In this document: positions 16,494 to 25,574 of the stretch, piece after piece
How the letters are laid out: every line of letters starts with the position of its first letter
How positions within the stretch are numbered: position 1 is the stretch's first letter
DNA from: Paenilisteria newyorkensis
Lineage (GTDB): Bacteria; Bacillota; Bacilli; Lactobacillales; Listeriaceae
Assembly (NCBI RefSeq): GCF_000766145.1
Contig: NZ_JNFB01000011.1
Span: 1 to 64,000, forward strand
DNA length: 64,000 bases
Reading direction: 5' to 3'
Notes under the pieces: generated by a model
The model's database searches: none
Told to the model about the DNA's origin: nothing
Seen by the model: only the letters and a program-made list of their open reading frames with translations
Program-made: the position numbers and the translations under genes

Positions 16494-18794
16494 GTGAATA
16501 AAATGTACAAAAAGGGATTAAAGATTGTGTTAGCAGCAAGTTTGACGGTTGGAATTGGGGCGACAGCGCTCGGTGGAAATGCAAACTCGGCGGAGGCAGC
16601 GGTGGACCCGAACCTTGTGCCTGTGCAAATACTAGGAGTCAATGATTTCCACGGCGCATTGGACACGCCTTCTAGCTCACCACTCGGAAAAATTGGCGGT
16701 GCCGATTATTTGGCAACAAATCTGAATAATTCAGAAGCGGCATTTTTAGCAGCGAATGGTTTAGCGGATAACGCGGCAAGTAATTCGATACGCGTGCAAG
16801 CGGGAGATATGGTCGGCGCGAGCCCAGCCGTTTCAGGATTATTGCAAGATGAACCGACGATCAAAGTATTGAATCGGATGAAATTCGAAATTGGAACGCT
16901 TGGAAATCATGAATTTGACGAAGGCTTAGCGGAATATAAACGAATTTTAGATGGTGGAGATACGACGGACTTTAATGAAATCACGCAAAATTACGATCAT
17001 GAGGCATCCGATATGTCGATTGTCGTTGCGAACGTGGTGAACAAGTCTGATGGTGCGATTCCTTATGGTTTCAAACCTTACGAGATTAAAAATATGGGCG
17101 GCGTGGATGTCGGCTTTATCGGCGTTGTGACGACAGAAATCCCATCTCTTGTACTCGCCAATCATATTCAAAATTTCAACTTCCTAGACGAAGCGGAAAC
17201 TATCGCGAAATACTCGGCGGAACTCCAAGCAAAAGGCGTGAAGGCAATCGTTGTTTTATCACACGTTCCAGCGCTCACTCCTGGAAATCCGACGAACGGG
17301 GAAGGCGCAGTTTCTGGCGCGGCGGTTGACATGATTAATAAAGTGAATCAAATTGCGCCAAACAATAGCGTGGACCTTGTTTTAGCGGGTCATAATCACC
17401 AATATACGAACGGAAAAGTTGGTAGTACGCGTTTGGTGCAAAGTTACAATAACGGAAAAGCGTATTCCAATGTGACGGGTGTCCTCAATAAAACGACGAA
17501 AGATTTTGAGACAACGCCGAATGCAGAAATTAAATATAATTTGCAAGATGTGACGCCAGATGCGGCAGTTCGCAGTGTCATTGATGAAGCGTATGCATTG
17601 GTGAATCCTGTCATCAGTAAGCCAATAGGGCAAATGGATAGCGCTGCTTTGACGCGTGATACGAATGCGGACAACGAATCACCACTTGGAAATCTAATCA
17701 CAGATGGCCAGCGCGAAATGGCGAAACAAGCAGGAATTGCTGTCGATTTTGCGATGACAAACAATGGAGGAATTCGTGCCGACCTTGTTGGAACTGCAGC
17801 GAACGGTTCCTACGCAGTGACATGGGGCGCAGCGCAAGCCGTTCAACCTTTTGGGAATATCTTGCAAGTGGTCGAGCTTTCTGGCGCGGACATTATCGAA
17901 GCATTGAATCAGCAATACGACGAATCTGAAAAGTACTTTTTACAAGTTTCTGGTTTAAAATACACGTACACAAAAAATGATGCGGGCGAAAAGCGTGTCG
18001 TTGATGTGATGAAGGAAGATGGCACGAAACTAGATCCAGCAGCGACTTACCGCGTTGTTATTAACGATTTCCTATTTGGTGGCGGCGATTCTTTCTCCGC
18101 GTTTACGAAAGGGAAGCAAGTTGATGTCATCGATCCAGACACAGACACATTCATCAACTACATTCAGTCGCAAAGCAAATTGGTGACGCCAGAACTTGGT
18201 CGTAAGGTATTCAAAACAGAAGCCGAAATAGCGAAGGAAAAAGAAGATGCGGCGATTCAAGCCATCACGGATAGCACGACTTTTGTATCGTATAAAGAAA
18301 AAGATGCTGTGTTTAAAGGTAAAACTATTCCAGGTGCGACTGTGACGCTAGATACGTTGGCAGTGAAGGCGAAAGTAGCGCCAGTTGTCGCGGACGCAGA
18401 CGGCAATTTTGAAATCGATATGAGCGGTGAAAACTTGAAAGAAGGAGAAACATTCGGTGTCACGATAACGGATGCAGACGGTTACAGCAAGGTATTTACG
18501 GTAGCAGTTATGGCTGCTGATCCGATTGATAATGGTGGCGGCGAAGAGATTCCTGGGGATAATAATGGCGGTGGTACAGAAACACCGGATACCCCGGATA
18601 CAGATAATGGAAATGGCGGCACCGTGACGCCAGAACCAGTGAATCCTCCTGTAAATGGTGATGCGGATTCAGTGGTGACACCTGTGGAAAATACAAACTT
18701 GCCACAAACGGGTGATGAAGATCAAACAGGCGTTGTGCTAGGCGGATTAGTGCTAGTTGGCGTTGGTCTATACTATATAAGACGCAAAGCTTAA
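16494..18794 (+). CDS. Cell-wall-anchored 5'-nucleotidase / 2',3'-cyclic phosphodiesterase family protein (LPXTG)
   Basis: 766 residues from the GTG at 16494 (GGGAGG 10 bases upstream). Signal peptide 1-36 ends in SAEAAV. The N-terminal metallophosphatase domain shows LGVNDFHGAL, RVQAGDMVGASP, LGNHEFDEG, SHVPALTPGNP and LAGHNHQY; the C-terminal 5'-nucleotidase domain shows NADNESPLGNLITDGQ, MTNNGGIRADL and FGGGDSF. A 90-residue domain, a PDTPDT/PEPVNPP proline-glycine spacer and NLPQTGDE plus a hydrophobic helix and RRKA complete a sortase A signal. It likely removes phosphate from nucleotides outside the cell. Confidence 0.93.
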   Translation: MNKMYKKGLKIVLAASLTVGIGATALGGNANSAEAAVDPNLVPVQILGVNDFHGALDTPSSSPLGKIGGADYLATNLNNSEAAFLAANGLADNAASNSIRVQAGDMVGASPAVSGLLQDEPTIKVLNRMKFEIGTLGNHEFDEGLAEYKRILDGGDTTDFNEITQNYDHEASDMSIVVANVVNKSDGAIPYGFKPYEIKNMGGVDVGFIGVVTTEIPSLVLANHIQNFNFLDEAETIAKYSAELQAKGVKAIVVLSHVPALTPGNPTNGEGAVSGAAVDMINKVNQIAPNNSVDLVLAGHNHQYTNGKVGSTRLVQSYNNGKAYSNVTGVLNKTTKDFETTPNAEIKYNLQDVTPDAAVRSVIDEAYALVNPVISKPIGQMDSAALTRDTNADNESPLGNLITDGQREMAKQAGIAVDFAMTNNGGIRADLVGTAANGSYAVTWGAAQAVQPFGNILQVVELSGADIIEALNQQYDESEKYFLQVSGLKYTYTKNDAGEKRVVDVMKEDGTKLDPAATYRVVINDFLFGGGDSFSAFTKGKQVDVIDPDTDTFINYIQSQSKLVTPELGRKVFKTEAEIAKEKEDAAIQAITDSTTFVSYKEKDAVFKGKTIPGATVTLDTLAVKAKVAPVVADADGNFEIDMSGENLKEGETFGVTITDADGYSKVFTVAVMAADPIDNGGGEEIPGDNNGGGTETPDTPDTDNGNGGTVTPEPVNPPVNGDADSVVTPVENTNLPQTGDEDQTGVVLGGLVLVGVGLYYIRRKA

Positions 18795-18800
18795 TCACGC

Positions 18801-18841
18801 AAAAAGGCTCCAATCAGTAATCTCTGATCGGAGCCTTTTTC
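18801..18841. terminator. Bidirectional terminator between the nucleotidase gene and rnjA
   Basis: AAAAAGGCTCC and GGAGCCTTTTT arms with inner pairs AATCAG/CTGATC; A-tract and T-tract on both sides serve the two convergent genes. Confidence 0.85.
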
Positions 18842-18845
18842 TATA

Positions 18846-20513
18846 CTACACTTCCATAATGATCGGTAAAATCATCGGACGGCGTTTTGTTTTTTCATAT
18901 AAGAATGGTTGTAACGTGTCTGTAACCTCGTTTTTAATCTCAGACCATTGTGTTGTTTTGCTATCCATCACTTTGTTGAGATGGCGGCGTAACAAGCCTT
19001 GCGCTTCATTTATCAGGTTGCCAGATTCGCGCATGTAGATGAAACCGCGTGAAATGATATCTGGACCAGCCATGACTTTATTTTTCGACGCGCTGATCGA
19101 TACAACGACAATCACTAAGCCTTCTTCGGAAAGGACACGGCGATCGCGCAATACGATATTACCGATGTCGCCAATTCCGCTACCGTCGATATACACGTTT
19201 GCTGCTTGGATTTTACCTGCAACATGCGCGGAATCAGCGGTTAGGGCTAACACATCTCCGTTTTCCATGATGAAGCTGTTTTCATGAGGTACGCCGCAAT
19301 AGAACGCAGATTGAGCGTGCATCTTTTGCATGCGGAACTCACCATGAATCGGCATGAAATATTTTGGCTTCATAAGACGAAGCATTAGTTTTTGTTCTTG
19401 CTGGCCACCGTGACCAGATGTGTGGATATTGTTGACTTTACCGTGAACTACTTCTGCACCAGCTTGGAAAAGTAGGTTGATCGTGCGGTTAACACTGATC
19501 GTATTTCCTGGAATTGGTGAAGAGGAGAAGACCACTGTATCACCGGGCTGAATTTGGATTTGACGATGGGTACCATTCGCGATACGCGAAAGTGCGGCCA
19601 TCGGTTCTCCTTGACTACCGGTACAAAGAATGGTGACTTCGTTCGCGGGTAGTTTGTTCAATTGACCCCATTCGATAAACGTATCTTTTGGCGCTTGAAT
19701 GTAGCCGAGCTCAATACCAATCGTGATGGCAGAGTCCATACTACGACCGAACACCGCAATTTTACGACCAGTTGCGACGGATGATTCTACGACTTGTTGC
19801 AAGCGATAAATGTTGGATGCGAACGTCGCGAAAATAATCCGACCATCGACATCACGGAAAATATTTTTGATACTTTCCCCAACGATGCGCTCACTCATTG
19901 TAAAATTAGGAACTTCCGCGTTCGTGGAATCTGAAAGGAGACATAGCACGCCTTCTTTGCCGATTTCCGCCATTTTTGTTAAGTTCGCAGGTTCGCCAAC
20001 AGGTGTGAAATCGAATTTGAAATCGCCTGTGTGCACGATGTTTCCTGATGGGGTTTTGACAACGATGCCGTAAGAGTCTGGAATACTATGCGTCGTTGCG
20101 AAGAACGAAATACTTGTTTTGCGGAATTTGAAAACATCTTCTTCTTCAAACTCGTAAATTTTCGTTTGGCGCAGTAGACCGTGTTCTTCCAGTTTGTTGC
20201 GGATAAGTGCTGCCGCGAGTTTCCCAGCGTAGACGGGGATATTTAGTTCGCGAAGCAAGTAAGGAACGCCACCGATATGATCTTCGTGACCATGCGTGAT
20301 AAACAAGCCTTTAATTTTTTCTTTGTTTTTGATGAGGTATGTGTAATCAGGAATAACGTAATCAATGCCGAGTAGTTCGTCCTCTGGGAACTTGATACCA
20401 GCATCGATGAGGATTATTTCGTCCTGAAATTGCACGCCGTAAGTGTTTTTTCCGATTTCGCCTAGACCACCGAGTGCGAAAACAGCTGTTTCATTATTTT
20501 TTACAAATTTCAT
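18846..20513 (-). CDS. rnjA: Ribonuclease J1
   Basis: 555 residues, normal for RNase J. Metallo-beta-lactamase/beta-CASP nuclease: [13 protein letters not shown] start, metal-binding [24 protein letters not shown], beta-CASP motifs including GRSMD and [17 protein letters not shown], and the C-terminal RNase J domain with [13 protein letters not shown]. It degrades and matures mRNA from both ends. It lies six bases after rpoY, the same pairing seen across Firmicutes. Confidence 0.96.
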   Translation of the reverse strand: MKFVKNNETAVFALGGLGEIGKNTYGVQFQDEIILIDAGIKFPEDELLGIDYVIPDYTYLIKNKEKIKGLFITHGHEDHIGGVPYLLRELNIPVYAGKLAAALIRNKLEEHGLLRQTKIYEFEEEDVFKFRKTSISFFATTHSIPDSYGIVVKTPSGNIVHTGDFKFDFTPVGEPANLTKMAEIGKEGVLCLLSDSTNAEVPNFTMSERIVGESIKNIFRDVDGRIIFATFASNIYRLQQVVESSVATGRKIAVFGRSMDSAITIGIELGYIQAPKDTFIEWGQLNKLPANEVTILCTGSQGEPMAALSRIANGTHRQIQIQPGDTVVFSSSPIPGNTISVNRTINLLFQAGAEVVHGKVNNIHTSGHGGQQEQKLMLRLMKPKYFMPIHGEFRMQKMHAQSAFYCGVPHENSFIMENGDVLALTADSAHVAGKIQAANVYIDGSGIGDIGNIVLRDRRVLSEEGLVIVVVSISASKNKVMAGPDIISRGFIYMRESGNLINEAQGLLRRHLNKVMDSKTTQWSEIKNEVTDTLQPFLYEKTKRRPMILPIIMEV

Positions 20514-20519
20514 AGCGGA

Positions 20520-20729
20520 TTACTGCCCCCACAGTTGGAAATCTTCATTTTGTTTTTCATATTGTAGGTGCGCCTCGCTCAATTGTTCTACTAGCTCGAT
20601 ATGGAAGGGTTGGTCTTTTAGAATAACGCGCACTTCTGGCACGCTACCTGCTTCCACATAGATGGATTGTGTCTTTTCTCTGACAGGTGTTTCGGTTTTT
20701 GTTGCTTGATAGTAAACTTTAAAAATCAT
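20520..20729 (-). CDS. rpoY: RNA polymerase epsilon subunit (YkzG)
   Basis: 69 residues, small acidic protein starting [20 protein letters not shown] and containing [14 protein letters not shown]. This is the epsilon subunit of Firmicutes RNA polymerase, which is normally encoded directly before rnjA, as here. GGAGAG precedes the ATG. Confidence 0.93.
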   Translation of the reverse strand: MIFKVYYQATKTETPVREKTQSIYVEAGSVPEVRVILKDQPFHIELVEQLSEAHLQYEKQNEDFQLWGQ

Positions 20730-20835
20730 TTTTTTCTCTCCTTTATGTTTCGTTATTATTCATTGTAAAAATAGCATTGCTCCTCATTTGCAATCTATTT
20801 ACATACGGTTTCATGGATAAAGAGGGATGACCCAG

Positions 20836-20886
20836 TTAAAAAGGCAAAAAGAAACAATGGTAGCCGTGCGTCTAAAGGTTGGCTAC
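20836..20886 (-). promoter_or_regulatory. Possible attenuator in the rpoY-rnjA leader
   Basis: Minus strand: GTAGCC (20886-20881), a 15-nt loop, GGCTAC (20865-20860), then ATTGTTTCTTTTTGCC. The stem is only six base pairs, but it is followed by a T-rich run inside the about 320-nt leader of rpoY-rnjA. The rest of 20730-21241 holds two promoters and AT-rich sequence; I see no gene in it. Confidence 0.3.
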
Positions 20887-21054
20887 GATTTTAGAATATA
20901 GCATGACATTCTGCGTTTTTTTCGCCTACTCCAATTGAATACCATTATTCTACGCATTTTAAACAAAATGGGCAGATAATGATTTCAATTCGCGGTAGGT
21001 TCAACGAGTCACTTCTTTGTAAAAACAAGATCCGAACTTTTATCCTTGAGTTCT

Positions 21055-21063
21055 AATATACCA
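21055..21063 (-). promoter_or_regulatory. Extended -10 promoter for rpoY-rnjA
   Basis: TGGTATATT on the minus strand is an extended -10 element (TGn before a TATAAT-like hexamer). It would give a leader of about 320 nt. Confidence 0.4.
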
Positions 21064-21171
21064 TAAAAAACGATAAATGCTACTACAATATACTTAAATA
21101 GCTCGAAAAAGTCATAGAAAGCTAGAAAATCGTGTTTTAGATATAGTTTCTGCCCGCTAGCGCACTTTTTT

Positions 21172-21180
21172 TGGTATACT
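21172..21180 (+). promoter_or_regulatory. Extended -10 promoter for the HAD phosphatase gene
   Basis: TGGTATACT, an extended -10 about 62 bases before the ATG at 21242. Confidence 0.4.
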
Positions 21181-21241
21181 TAGTGGTGAGTAGTAATGGG
21201 TGCATTTTTTCCCGCAAATTTGGTCTGAGGAGATTTGAGCG

Positions 21242-22012
21242 ATGAAGAAAATTGTGTTTTTTGATGTAGATGGTACGTTGGTAAATGACAACAAGGAGAT
21301 TCCAGATTCAGCGAGAAAAGCAGTGAAAGACTTGCAGGATAAGGGTGTTTATGTGGCGATTGCTTCTGGACGGGCGCCTTTTTTACTGAAAGATATATGT
21401 GAGGAATTGAATATTAATTCATACGTGAGTTTCAATGGACAATATGTTGTGTTTGAGGGGGAGATGGTGTTTGATAATCCGCTACCGCAGGCGTCAATGG
21501 AGCGTTTGATTGAGATTACGGAGAATTTGGATCATCCGCTTGTGTTCATGAATGAGGAGACGTTGCGGACGAATATTCCGGATCATCATAAGGTGCACGA
21601 GGGAATGAACTCGCTTAAAGAAGGGTATCCGGAGCTTGATGCCGAGTTTTACAAAGGTCGGACGTTGTATCAATGCTTATTGTTTGCGGACGAGAGTCAT
21701 GATGCTTTTTATAAGGAGAATTTTCCTGAATATGGCTTCTTACGCTGGCATGACGTATCGATGGACGTGGCACCGGCGAATGGGTCAAAAGCAGTGGGAA
21801 TTCGCGAAATGTTGAAGCGCTTGGATTTCAAAATTGAAGATGCTTACGCGTTTGGCGACGGTTTGAATGATATCGAAATGTTGCAAGAAGTCGGCACGGG
21901 AGTCGCGATGGAAAATGGTCGTGATGAAGTGAAGGCGATTGCGGATTTCGTGACGGATTCCGTGGATAATGACGGGGTTTTGAAAGGATTGCAACGATTA
22001 GGATTATTATAA
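21242..22012 (+). CDS. Cof-type HAD-IIB family phosphatase
   Basis: 256 residues. HAD motif I FFDVDGTLVND, motif II IASGRAP, motif III lysine in APANGSKAVGI, and motif IV AFGDGLNDIEML. The class IIB cap occupies about residues 80-180. Such enzymes dephosphorylate sugar phosphates, phosphorylated cofactors or similar small molecules; the substrate cannot be told. It resembles YkrA-type proteins. GAGGAG precedes the ATG and a terminator follows. Confidence 0.92.
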   Translation: MKKIVFFDVDGTLVNDNKEIPDSARKAVKDLQDKGVYVAIASGRAPFLLKDICEELNINSYVSFNGQYVVFEGEMVFDNPLPQASMERLIEITENLDHPLVFMNEETLRTNIPDHHKVHEGMNSLKEGYPELDAEFYKGRTLYQCLLFADESHDAFYKENFPEYGFLRWHDVSMDVAPANGSKAVGIREMLKRLDFKIEDAYAFGDGLNDIEMLQEVGTGVAMENGRDEVKAIADFVTDSVDNDGVLKGLQRLGLL

Positions 22013-22019
22013 GCGAGGC

Positions 22020-22049
22020 GGCGAATCGGAACGTGGATTCGCCTTTTTT
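22020..22049 (+). terminator. Terminator after the HAD phosphatase gene
   Basis: GGCGAATC and GGATTCGCC arms around a 7-nt loop, followed by TTTTTT. Confidence 0.8.
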
Positions 22050-22133
22050 GTAGTGCGATAAGAGTAATTAGAATCGCTTGGAAATAGTAGTTTATCGAAT
22101 AATCTTTATTCTGAATAATAGGAAATATCATGG

Positions 22134-22139
22134 TATAAT
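22134..22139 (+). promoter_or_regulatory. -10 element of the toxin mRNA
   Basis: Perfect TATAAT. The -35 is poor (TTCTGA or TCTGAA, non-ideal spacing). The transcript would begin near 22146, giving a leader of about 95 nt before the toxin ORF, as is common in type I toxins. Confidence 0.45.
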
Positions 22140-22239
22140 AGTCACGTAGAGTAAGGTATGTAAAGGATGGTGGCTTTCTAATTGAAGGGAGTGATGCTTA
22201 TGTATGTAGGCTATCAAATCTGGAGAAAGGAAATGCCTG

Positions 22240-22347
22240 ATGTCAGTTGCGGAATCGATTATGATGGCGCTTGGGGTTGGAATGTTTATTTTATCCTTTC
22301 TCAAGCTAGTTATCGTAATTGTGCAAGCGATGAAGGACGACAAATAA
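22240..22347 (+). CDS. Putative holin-like type I toxin, 35 residues
   Basis: ATG at 22240 after GGAGAAAGGA (8-base spacing), stop TAA at 22345. The peptide begins MSVAESIMMALGVGMFIL and ends VIVIVQAMKDDK: a short polar start with an acidic residue, one membrane helix of about 20 residues, and a charged tail. This is the layout of the TxpA/BsrG and putative holin-like toxin peptides of Firmicutes. A convergent antisense promoter and two terminators surround it. Toxicity is inferred and not shown by sequence. Confidence 0.7.
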   Translation: MSVAESIMMALGVGMFILSFLKLVIVIVQAMKDDK

Positions 22348-22389
22348 AAAAACCCATCTACTACACTCTGACCAGAGATTAGGTGGGTT
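22344..22389 (-). terminator. Terminator of the antisense (antitoxin) RNA
   Basis: Minus strand: AACCCACCTA pairs with TAGATGGGTT (one mismatch) around an inner CTCTG/CAGAG hairpin, followed by seven Ts (22352-22346). The T-run overlaps the toxin stop codon. Confidence 0.65.
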
Positions 22390-22480
22390 CTTGAACATCT
22401 AACGAAAGTCACCGTCTTTTAAGCGGCTTACGTCATTCTATACTAGGGAGTCGTGTACCACCACGGCTCTCTTTTTATTT
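22345..22480 (-). ncRNA. Predicted antisense antitoxin RNA of the type I system
   Basis: About 135 nt, from the minus-strand promoter at 22487-22516 to the terminator at 22344-22389. It is complementary to the 3' part of the toxin mRNA and just reaches the toxin stop codon, the same arrangement as TxpA/RatA and BsrG/SR4 in Bacillus subtilis, where the 3' overlap promotes RNase III cleavage. The ends are predicted from promoter and terminator only. Confidence 0.6.
22446..22476 (+). terminator. Terminator of the toxin mRNA
   Basis: GGGAGTCGTG pairs with CACGGCTCTC (two wobble pairs) around a 6-nt loop, followed by TTTTTATTT. It ends the plus-strand toxin transcript about 100 nt after its stop codon. 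Confidence 0.7.
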
Positions 22481-22486
22481 GCCCTA

Positions 22487-22516
22487 ATTATAACATAACT
22501 CTGCATCATTACTCAA
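22487..22516 (-). promoter_or_regulatory. Promoter of the antisense RNA
   Basis: Minus strand TTGAGT (22516-22511), 18-base spacer, perfect TATAAT (22492-22487). It is stronger than the toxin promoter, as expected for an unstable antitoxin RNA. Confidence 0.6.
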
Positions 22517-22593
22517 GCAATGAATGTACATTCTTGTTTTTTCTTCCAGATATCCATTGCGAAAATAGAGAGGTAGCGGTAAAATAGATACTG

Positions 22594-22620
22594 AATCTTT
22601 GCTTTAAAGGAACAAAGATT
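22594..22620. promoter_or_regulatory. Inverted repeat in the OPT transporter leader
   Basis: AATCTTTG and CAAAGATT, 11 bases apart, about 30 bases before the OPT start. No T-run follows, so it is a possible operator or leader hairpin and not a terminator. Confidence 0.3.
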
Positions 22621-22650
22621 ATACAAAACATAAAAAGGAGACGTTACAAA

Positions 22651-24549
22651 ATGAGTGATAAAATGGGTAGCAAGAAATTTCAGCCTTACATACCTGCTTC
22701 CAAGTCATTGCCAGAATTGACAGTAACTTCTATTGTTCTTGGTATTATTCTCGCTATTTTATTTGGTGCGGCAAATGCTTACTTGGGGCTCAAAGTAGGT
22801 TTGACTGTATCGGCGTCAATTCCAGCGGCAGTTATTTCGATGGGAATTTTGCGTGGTATTTTTAGGCGGGATTCAATTTTAGAAAATAATATTGTACAAA
22901 CGATGACGACAGCTGGGGAAGCGCTCGGAGCGGGTGCAGTATTTACGATTCCGGCGCTCTTTATGCTTGGCGTGGATATCAACCAAATTATGTTGGTGTT
23001 CATCGTATTAACGGGGGGATTCCTAGGCGTATTCATGATGGTGCCGCTTAGAAGAATGCTGATTGTTAATGAACACGAAACGTTGCCATATCCAGAAGGA
23101 ACGGCCTGTGCGGAAGTTCTGAAAACGGGTGAAAAAGGTGGCGGGGCGCAAGCGAAACTCGTCGTATTTGGTTTCGGGGTTGGGGCTCTTGTGAAAGTTC
23201 TTACAGATGGATTCAAGGTGTTCCGAAGCGACGTGCAGACGGGGATTTATAATTTCCAAAATGCGTTTATTGGGACGCAAATTTATCCGGCGCTGCTCGG
23301 CGTTGGGTTCATTATTGGGCCAAAGATTGCAGGTCAGATGGTGGCGGGTGGTTTGATGGCGTCGCTTGTATTGATCCCATCGATCGCGTTTTTCGGTGCG
23401 GGTAGTTCGGATGTGATTTTCCCAGCGTCAGAAGCTTTGAAAACGTTAGATGCGAGCATGATTTGGGATAACTACATTCGCTATATTGGCGCGGGTGCGG
23501 TTGCTGCGGGTGGTTTGATTACACTTGCAAAAACGATGCCGGCGATTGTGCAGACGCTTCGCAGTACGATGGTTGGTCTGAATAAAAATAAAGGTCAGAA
23601 AATGCTTGAAATTGAGCGTACGGATAAAGATATTCCGATGAAATGGGTTTTGATTGGGATTACGGTTTTGATTGTTATCATTGCGTTTGATCCATTTACG
23701 AATGTTGGGATTATCGGCGCTTTGGCGATTGCGATTTTCGGATTCTTATTCGTTACCGTGGCATCCCGGATTGTTGGGATTGTTGGTAGTTCTTCTTCGC
23801 CAGTTTCGGGGATGACGATTGCGACACTTCTGATTGTGGCGATTGCTTATAAATCGTTCGGTTACAGCGGTACAGAAGGTATTGTTTTAACATTGACGGT
23901 TGCAGCGATTGTTTGTACGGCGCTTGCGGTTGCGGGCGATATTTCACAAGATTTGAAAACCGGGTATCTCGTTGGTGGGACGCCTTGGAAGCAACAGGTC
24001 GCGATGATGATTGGTGTGATTGCCAGCGGTCTTGTGATGGGTTACATTTTGACATTGCTTGATAACGCGTACGGCATGGGTTCAGAAGCCTTGCCAGCTC
24101 CAAAAGCGGCGTTGATGAAAATCTTGGCAGAAGGAATTTTGAATGGTAATTTGCCGTGGACGTTAATCTTTATCGGGGTTTCGATTGCGGTCGTGATCGA
24201 ATTCCTAGGCATGAACTCGCTTGTTTTCGCAGTAGGCCTATACTTGCCGCTAAACATCAGTGCGACGGTTATGTTCGGTGGATTTGTGCGTTTGATCGTG
24301 AACCAAGTAATCAAGTTGAAAAAGGACAAGGAAAAAGCGGAACGAATTGAGCGTGGAACGTTGTTTGCGTCCGGTTTAATTGCTGGAGAATCCCTTCTAG
24401 GCGTGATTATCGCGTTTGCGATTTCGATTAACCCGAATATTATCCCGACAGAGTACTTGCTTTCGAATCAATGGTTACCGTTCTTGGTATTCTTGATTGT
24501 GTGTACATTGCTGTATTTCTCAACAGTACCACGTAAGCAAAAAGCGTAG
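22651..24549 (+). CDS. OPT family oligopeptide transporter
   Basis: 632 residues with about 14-16 membrane segments. Family marks: ELTVTSIVLGIILAILFGAAN at the start, AYLGLKVGLTVSASIP, NNIVQTMTTAGEALGAGAVF, LPYPEGTACAEVLKTG (the YPxGxACAEVL signature), and SSPVSGMTIATLL. OPT proteins import peptides or metal chelates by proton symport. AAAAGGAG precedes the ATG. The start codes for a short cytoplasmic MSDKMGSKKFQPYIPASKSL. Confidence 0.92.
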   Translation: MSDKMGSKKFQPYIPASKSLPELTVTSIVLGIILAILFGAANAYLGLKVGLTVSASIPAAVISMGILRGIFRRDSILENNIVQTMTTAGEALGAGAVFTIPALFMLGVDINQIMLVFIVLTGGFLGVFMMVPLRRMLIVNEHETLPYPEGTACAEVLKTGEKGGGAQAKLVVFGFGVGALVKVLTDGFKVFRSDVQTGIYNFQNAFIGTQIYPALLGVGFIIGPKIAGQMVAGGLMASLVLIPSIAFFGAGSSDVIFPASEALKTLDASMIWDNYIRYIGAGAVAAGGLITLAKTMPAIVQTLRSTMVGLNKNKGQKMLEIERTDKDIPMKWVLIGITVLIVIIAFDPFTNVGIIGALAIAIFGFLFVTVASRIVGIVGSSSSPVSGMTIATLLIVAIAYKSFGYSGTEGIVLTLTVAAIVCTALAVAGDISQDLKTGYLVGGTPWKQQVAMMIGVIASGLVMGYILTLLDNAYGMGSEALPAPKAALMKILAEGILNGNLPWTLIFIGVSIAVVIEFLGMNSLVFAVGLYLPLNISATVMFGGFVRLIVNQVIKLKKDKEKAERIERGTLFASGLIAGESLLGVIIAFAISINPNIIPTEYLLSNQWLPFLVFLIVCTLLYFSTVPRKQKA

Positions 24550-24643
24550 CGACAAAGACTCGTCTGCGTCGTTAAAGGCTCCGTTCCAGTGCTCGTGCGC
24601 GCGCTGGTACTCGCCTTTGCCTAGCATCTAATCATTTGTCGCT
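24548..24643. repeat. Intergenic stem-loop repeat, family C copy 1
   Basis: Terminal arms AGCGACAAA and TTTGTCGCT enclose about 78 bases. The interior (CGTCGTTAAAGGCTCCGTTC, then TGGTACTCGCCTTTGCCTAG) matches the element at 28459-28584 closely. It begins at the OPT stop codon and may also terminate that transcript. Confidence 0.6.
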
Positions 24644-24677
24644 TTGAAATGGTTGGACATAAGGAGGGATTGATTCT

Positions 24678-25022
24678 ATGCGAAAAAAAGAACGGCGAAA
24701 TATGTTGGAAGAAATTCCAGTTTTGAAGGATGATCTGTTTTTGGAAGTGGCGGAGCAGGAGAAGTACTTGATTGTGCCGCGTTCGGCTTGGTTGGAGCGC
24801 GTGGCGACGAAGCTTTTGAAACAGCCTACGGAACGGCGTATTAAGCTCGATGAACATGGTTATTTTATCCTTTCGCAAATGGACGGGGAGACATCGATTC
24901 CAGAGATGGAGGAACGGTTTTCACGGACGTTTGGGAACGAAGATGGCATGAGTTTGTCGAGGTTGGTTCGTTTCTTGCAGATTATGGATTCGTATAGTTG
25001 GTTGAAGTGGAAAAGAGGATAG
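24678..25022 (+). CDS. PqqD-like protein
   Basis: 114 residues. The C-terminal 80 residues fit the PqqD fold: VPRSAWLERVATKLLKQP, KLDEHGYFILSQMDGETSI, then EERFSRTF and a final leucine-rich helix. PqqD domains bind precursor peptides for radical-SAM partners, but no radical-SAM peptide enzyme or precursor is nearby, so the local job is unknown. GGAGGG precedes the ATG. Confidence 0.75.
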   Translation: MRKKERRNMLEEIPVLKDDLFLEVAEQEKYLIVPRSAWLERVATKLLKQPTERRIKLDEHGYFILSQMDGETSIPEMEERFSRTFGNEDGMSLSRLVRFLQIMDSYSWLKWKRG

Positions 25023-25030
25023 GGATAGTG

Positions 25031-25065
25031 GCGGAGATCAGATTTTTGGTCTTCGCTGTTTTTTT
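25031..25065 (+). terminator. Terminator after the PqqD-like gene
   Basis: GCGGAGATCA pairs with TGGTCTTCGC (wobble pairs) around a 6-nt loop, followed by TTTTTTT. Confidence 0.7.
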
Positions 25066-25124
25066 ATGATAAGGTGGATTGGGATAGTTTTACATAGGGA
25101 AATGGCAGAAAAGAGTGAATTTAG

Positions 25125-25574
25125 ATGATAAAGAAATGGATTGGTAGTTTGAGTATATTGGCGCTGGCTGGTTGTTCGGGGGCTGGTGATTATGAAATTG
25201 CTGTGAATGATAAGTATCAAATTGTGGCGATTAACACGATGGAGCATGATTTTGTGCGGAAATATCCTGATGGGGCAATGGATAATGTGTTCACGGTTGC
25301 TGTGGATGATACGGAAGAAACAATTGGGAATATCGTGGCATTGGATTGGGACGAGGCGTATTTGATTGCTAAGTCGGAGGACACGGAGGAAGTCGGCGCG
25401 CGTCATTTGAAGCATCGGAATCCACAGTATTGGATTTTTGATTTGGAGTGGGAGAAGCCTTATGGTCCGCTTGATTTGGAGGCGTTTTTGAAACTGAAAG
25501 CGCAAAAGGGGATAGATTTGGAGTTGGTTCCTTATGATAAGCGAATCAAAGGCGAGGAGCTTGTGTATGACTAG
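25125..25574 (+). CDS. Small predicted lipoprotein of unknown function
   Basis: 149 residues. Signal sequence MIKKWIGSLSILALAGC with lipobox LAGC, so it is probably anchored outside the membrane through Cys17. The mature part is acidic and beta-rich (YEIAVNDKYQIVAINTMEHD, then IVALDWDEAYLIAKSED). I do not recognise the family. Its end overlaps the start of the next small membrane gene by eight bases, so the two are translationally coupled. Confidence 0.7.
   Translation: MIKKWIGSLSILALAGCSGAGDYEIAVNDKYQIVAINTMEHDFVRKYPDGAMDNVFTVAVDDTEETIGNIVALDWDEAYLIAKSEDTEEVGARHLKHRNPQYWIFDLEWEKPYGPLDLEAFLKLKAQKGIDLELVPYDKRIKGEELVYD

Noticed and set aside
22182..22382. 66-codon plus-strand frame overlapping the toxin locus
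   Set aside because: It lacks a protein-like pattern and reads through the toxin ORF and the antisense terminator; the 35-codon frame at 22240 has the ribosome site and the membrane-helix pattern.
24678..25022. A PqqD-radical SAM peptide modification system
   Set aside because: No radical-SAM maturase, precursor peptide or transporter of that type adjoins the PqqD-like gene; MoaA is unrelated and distant.
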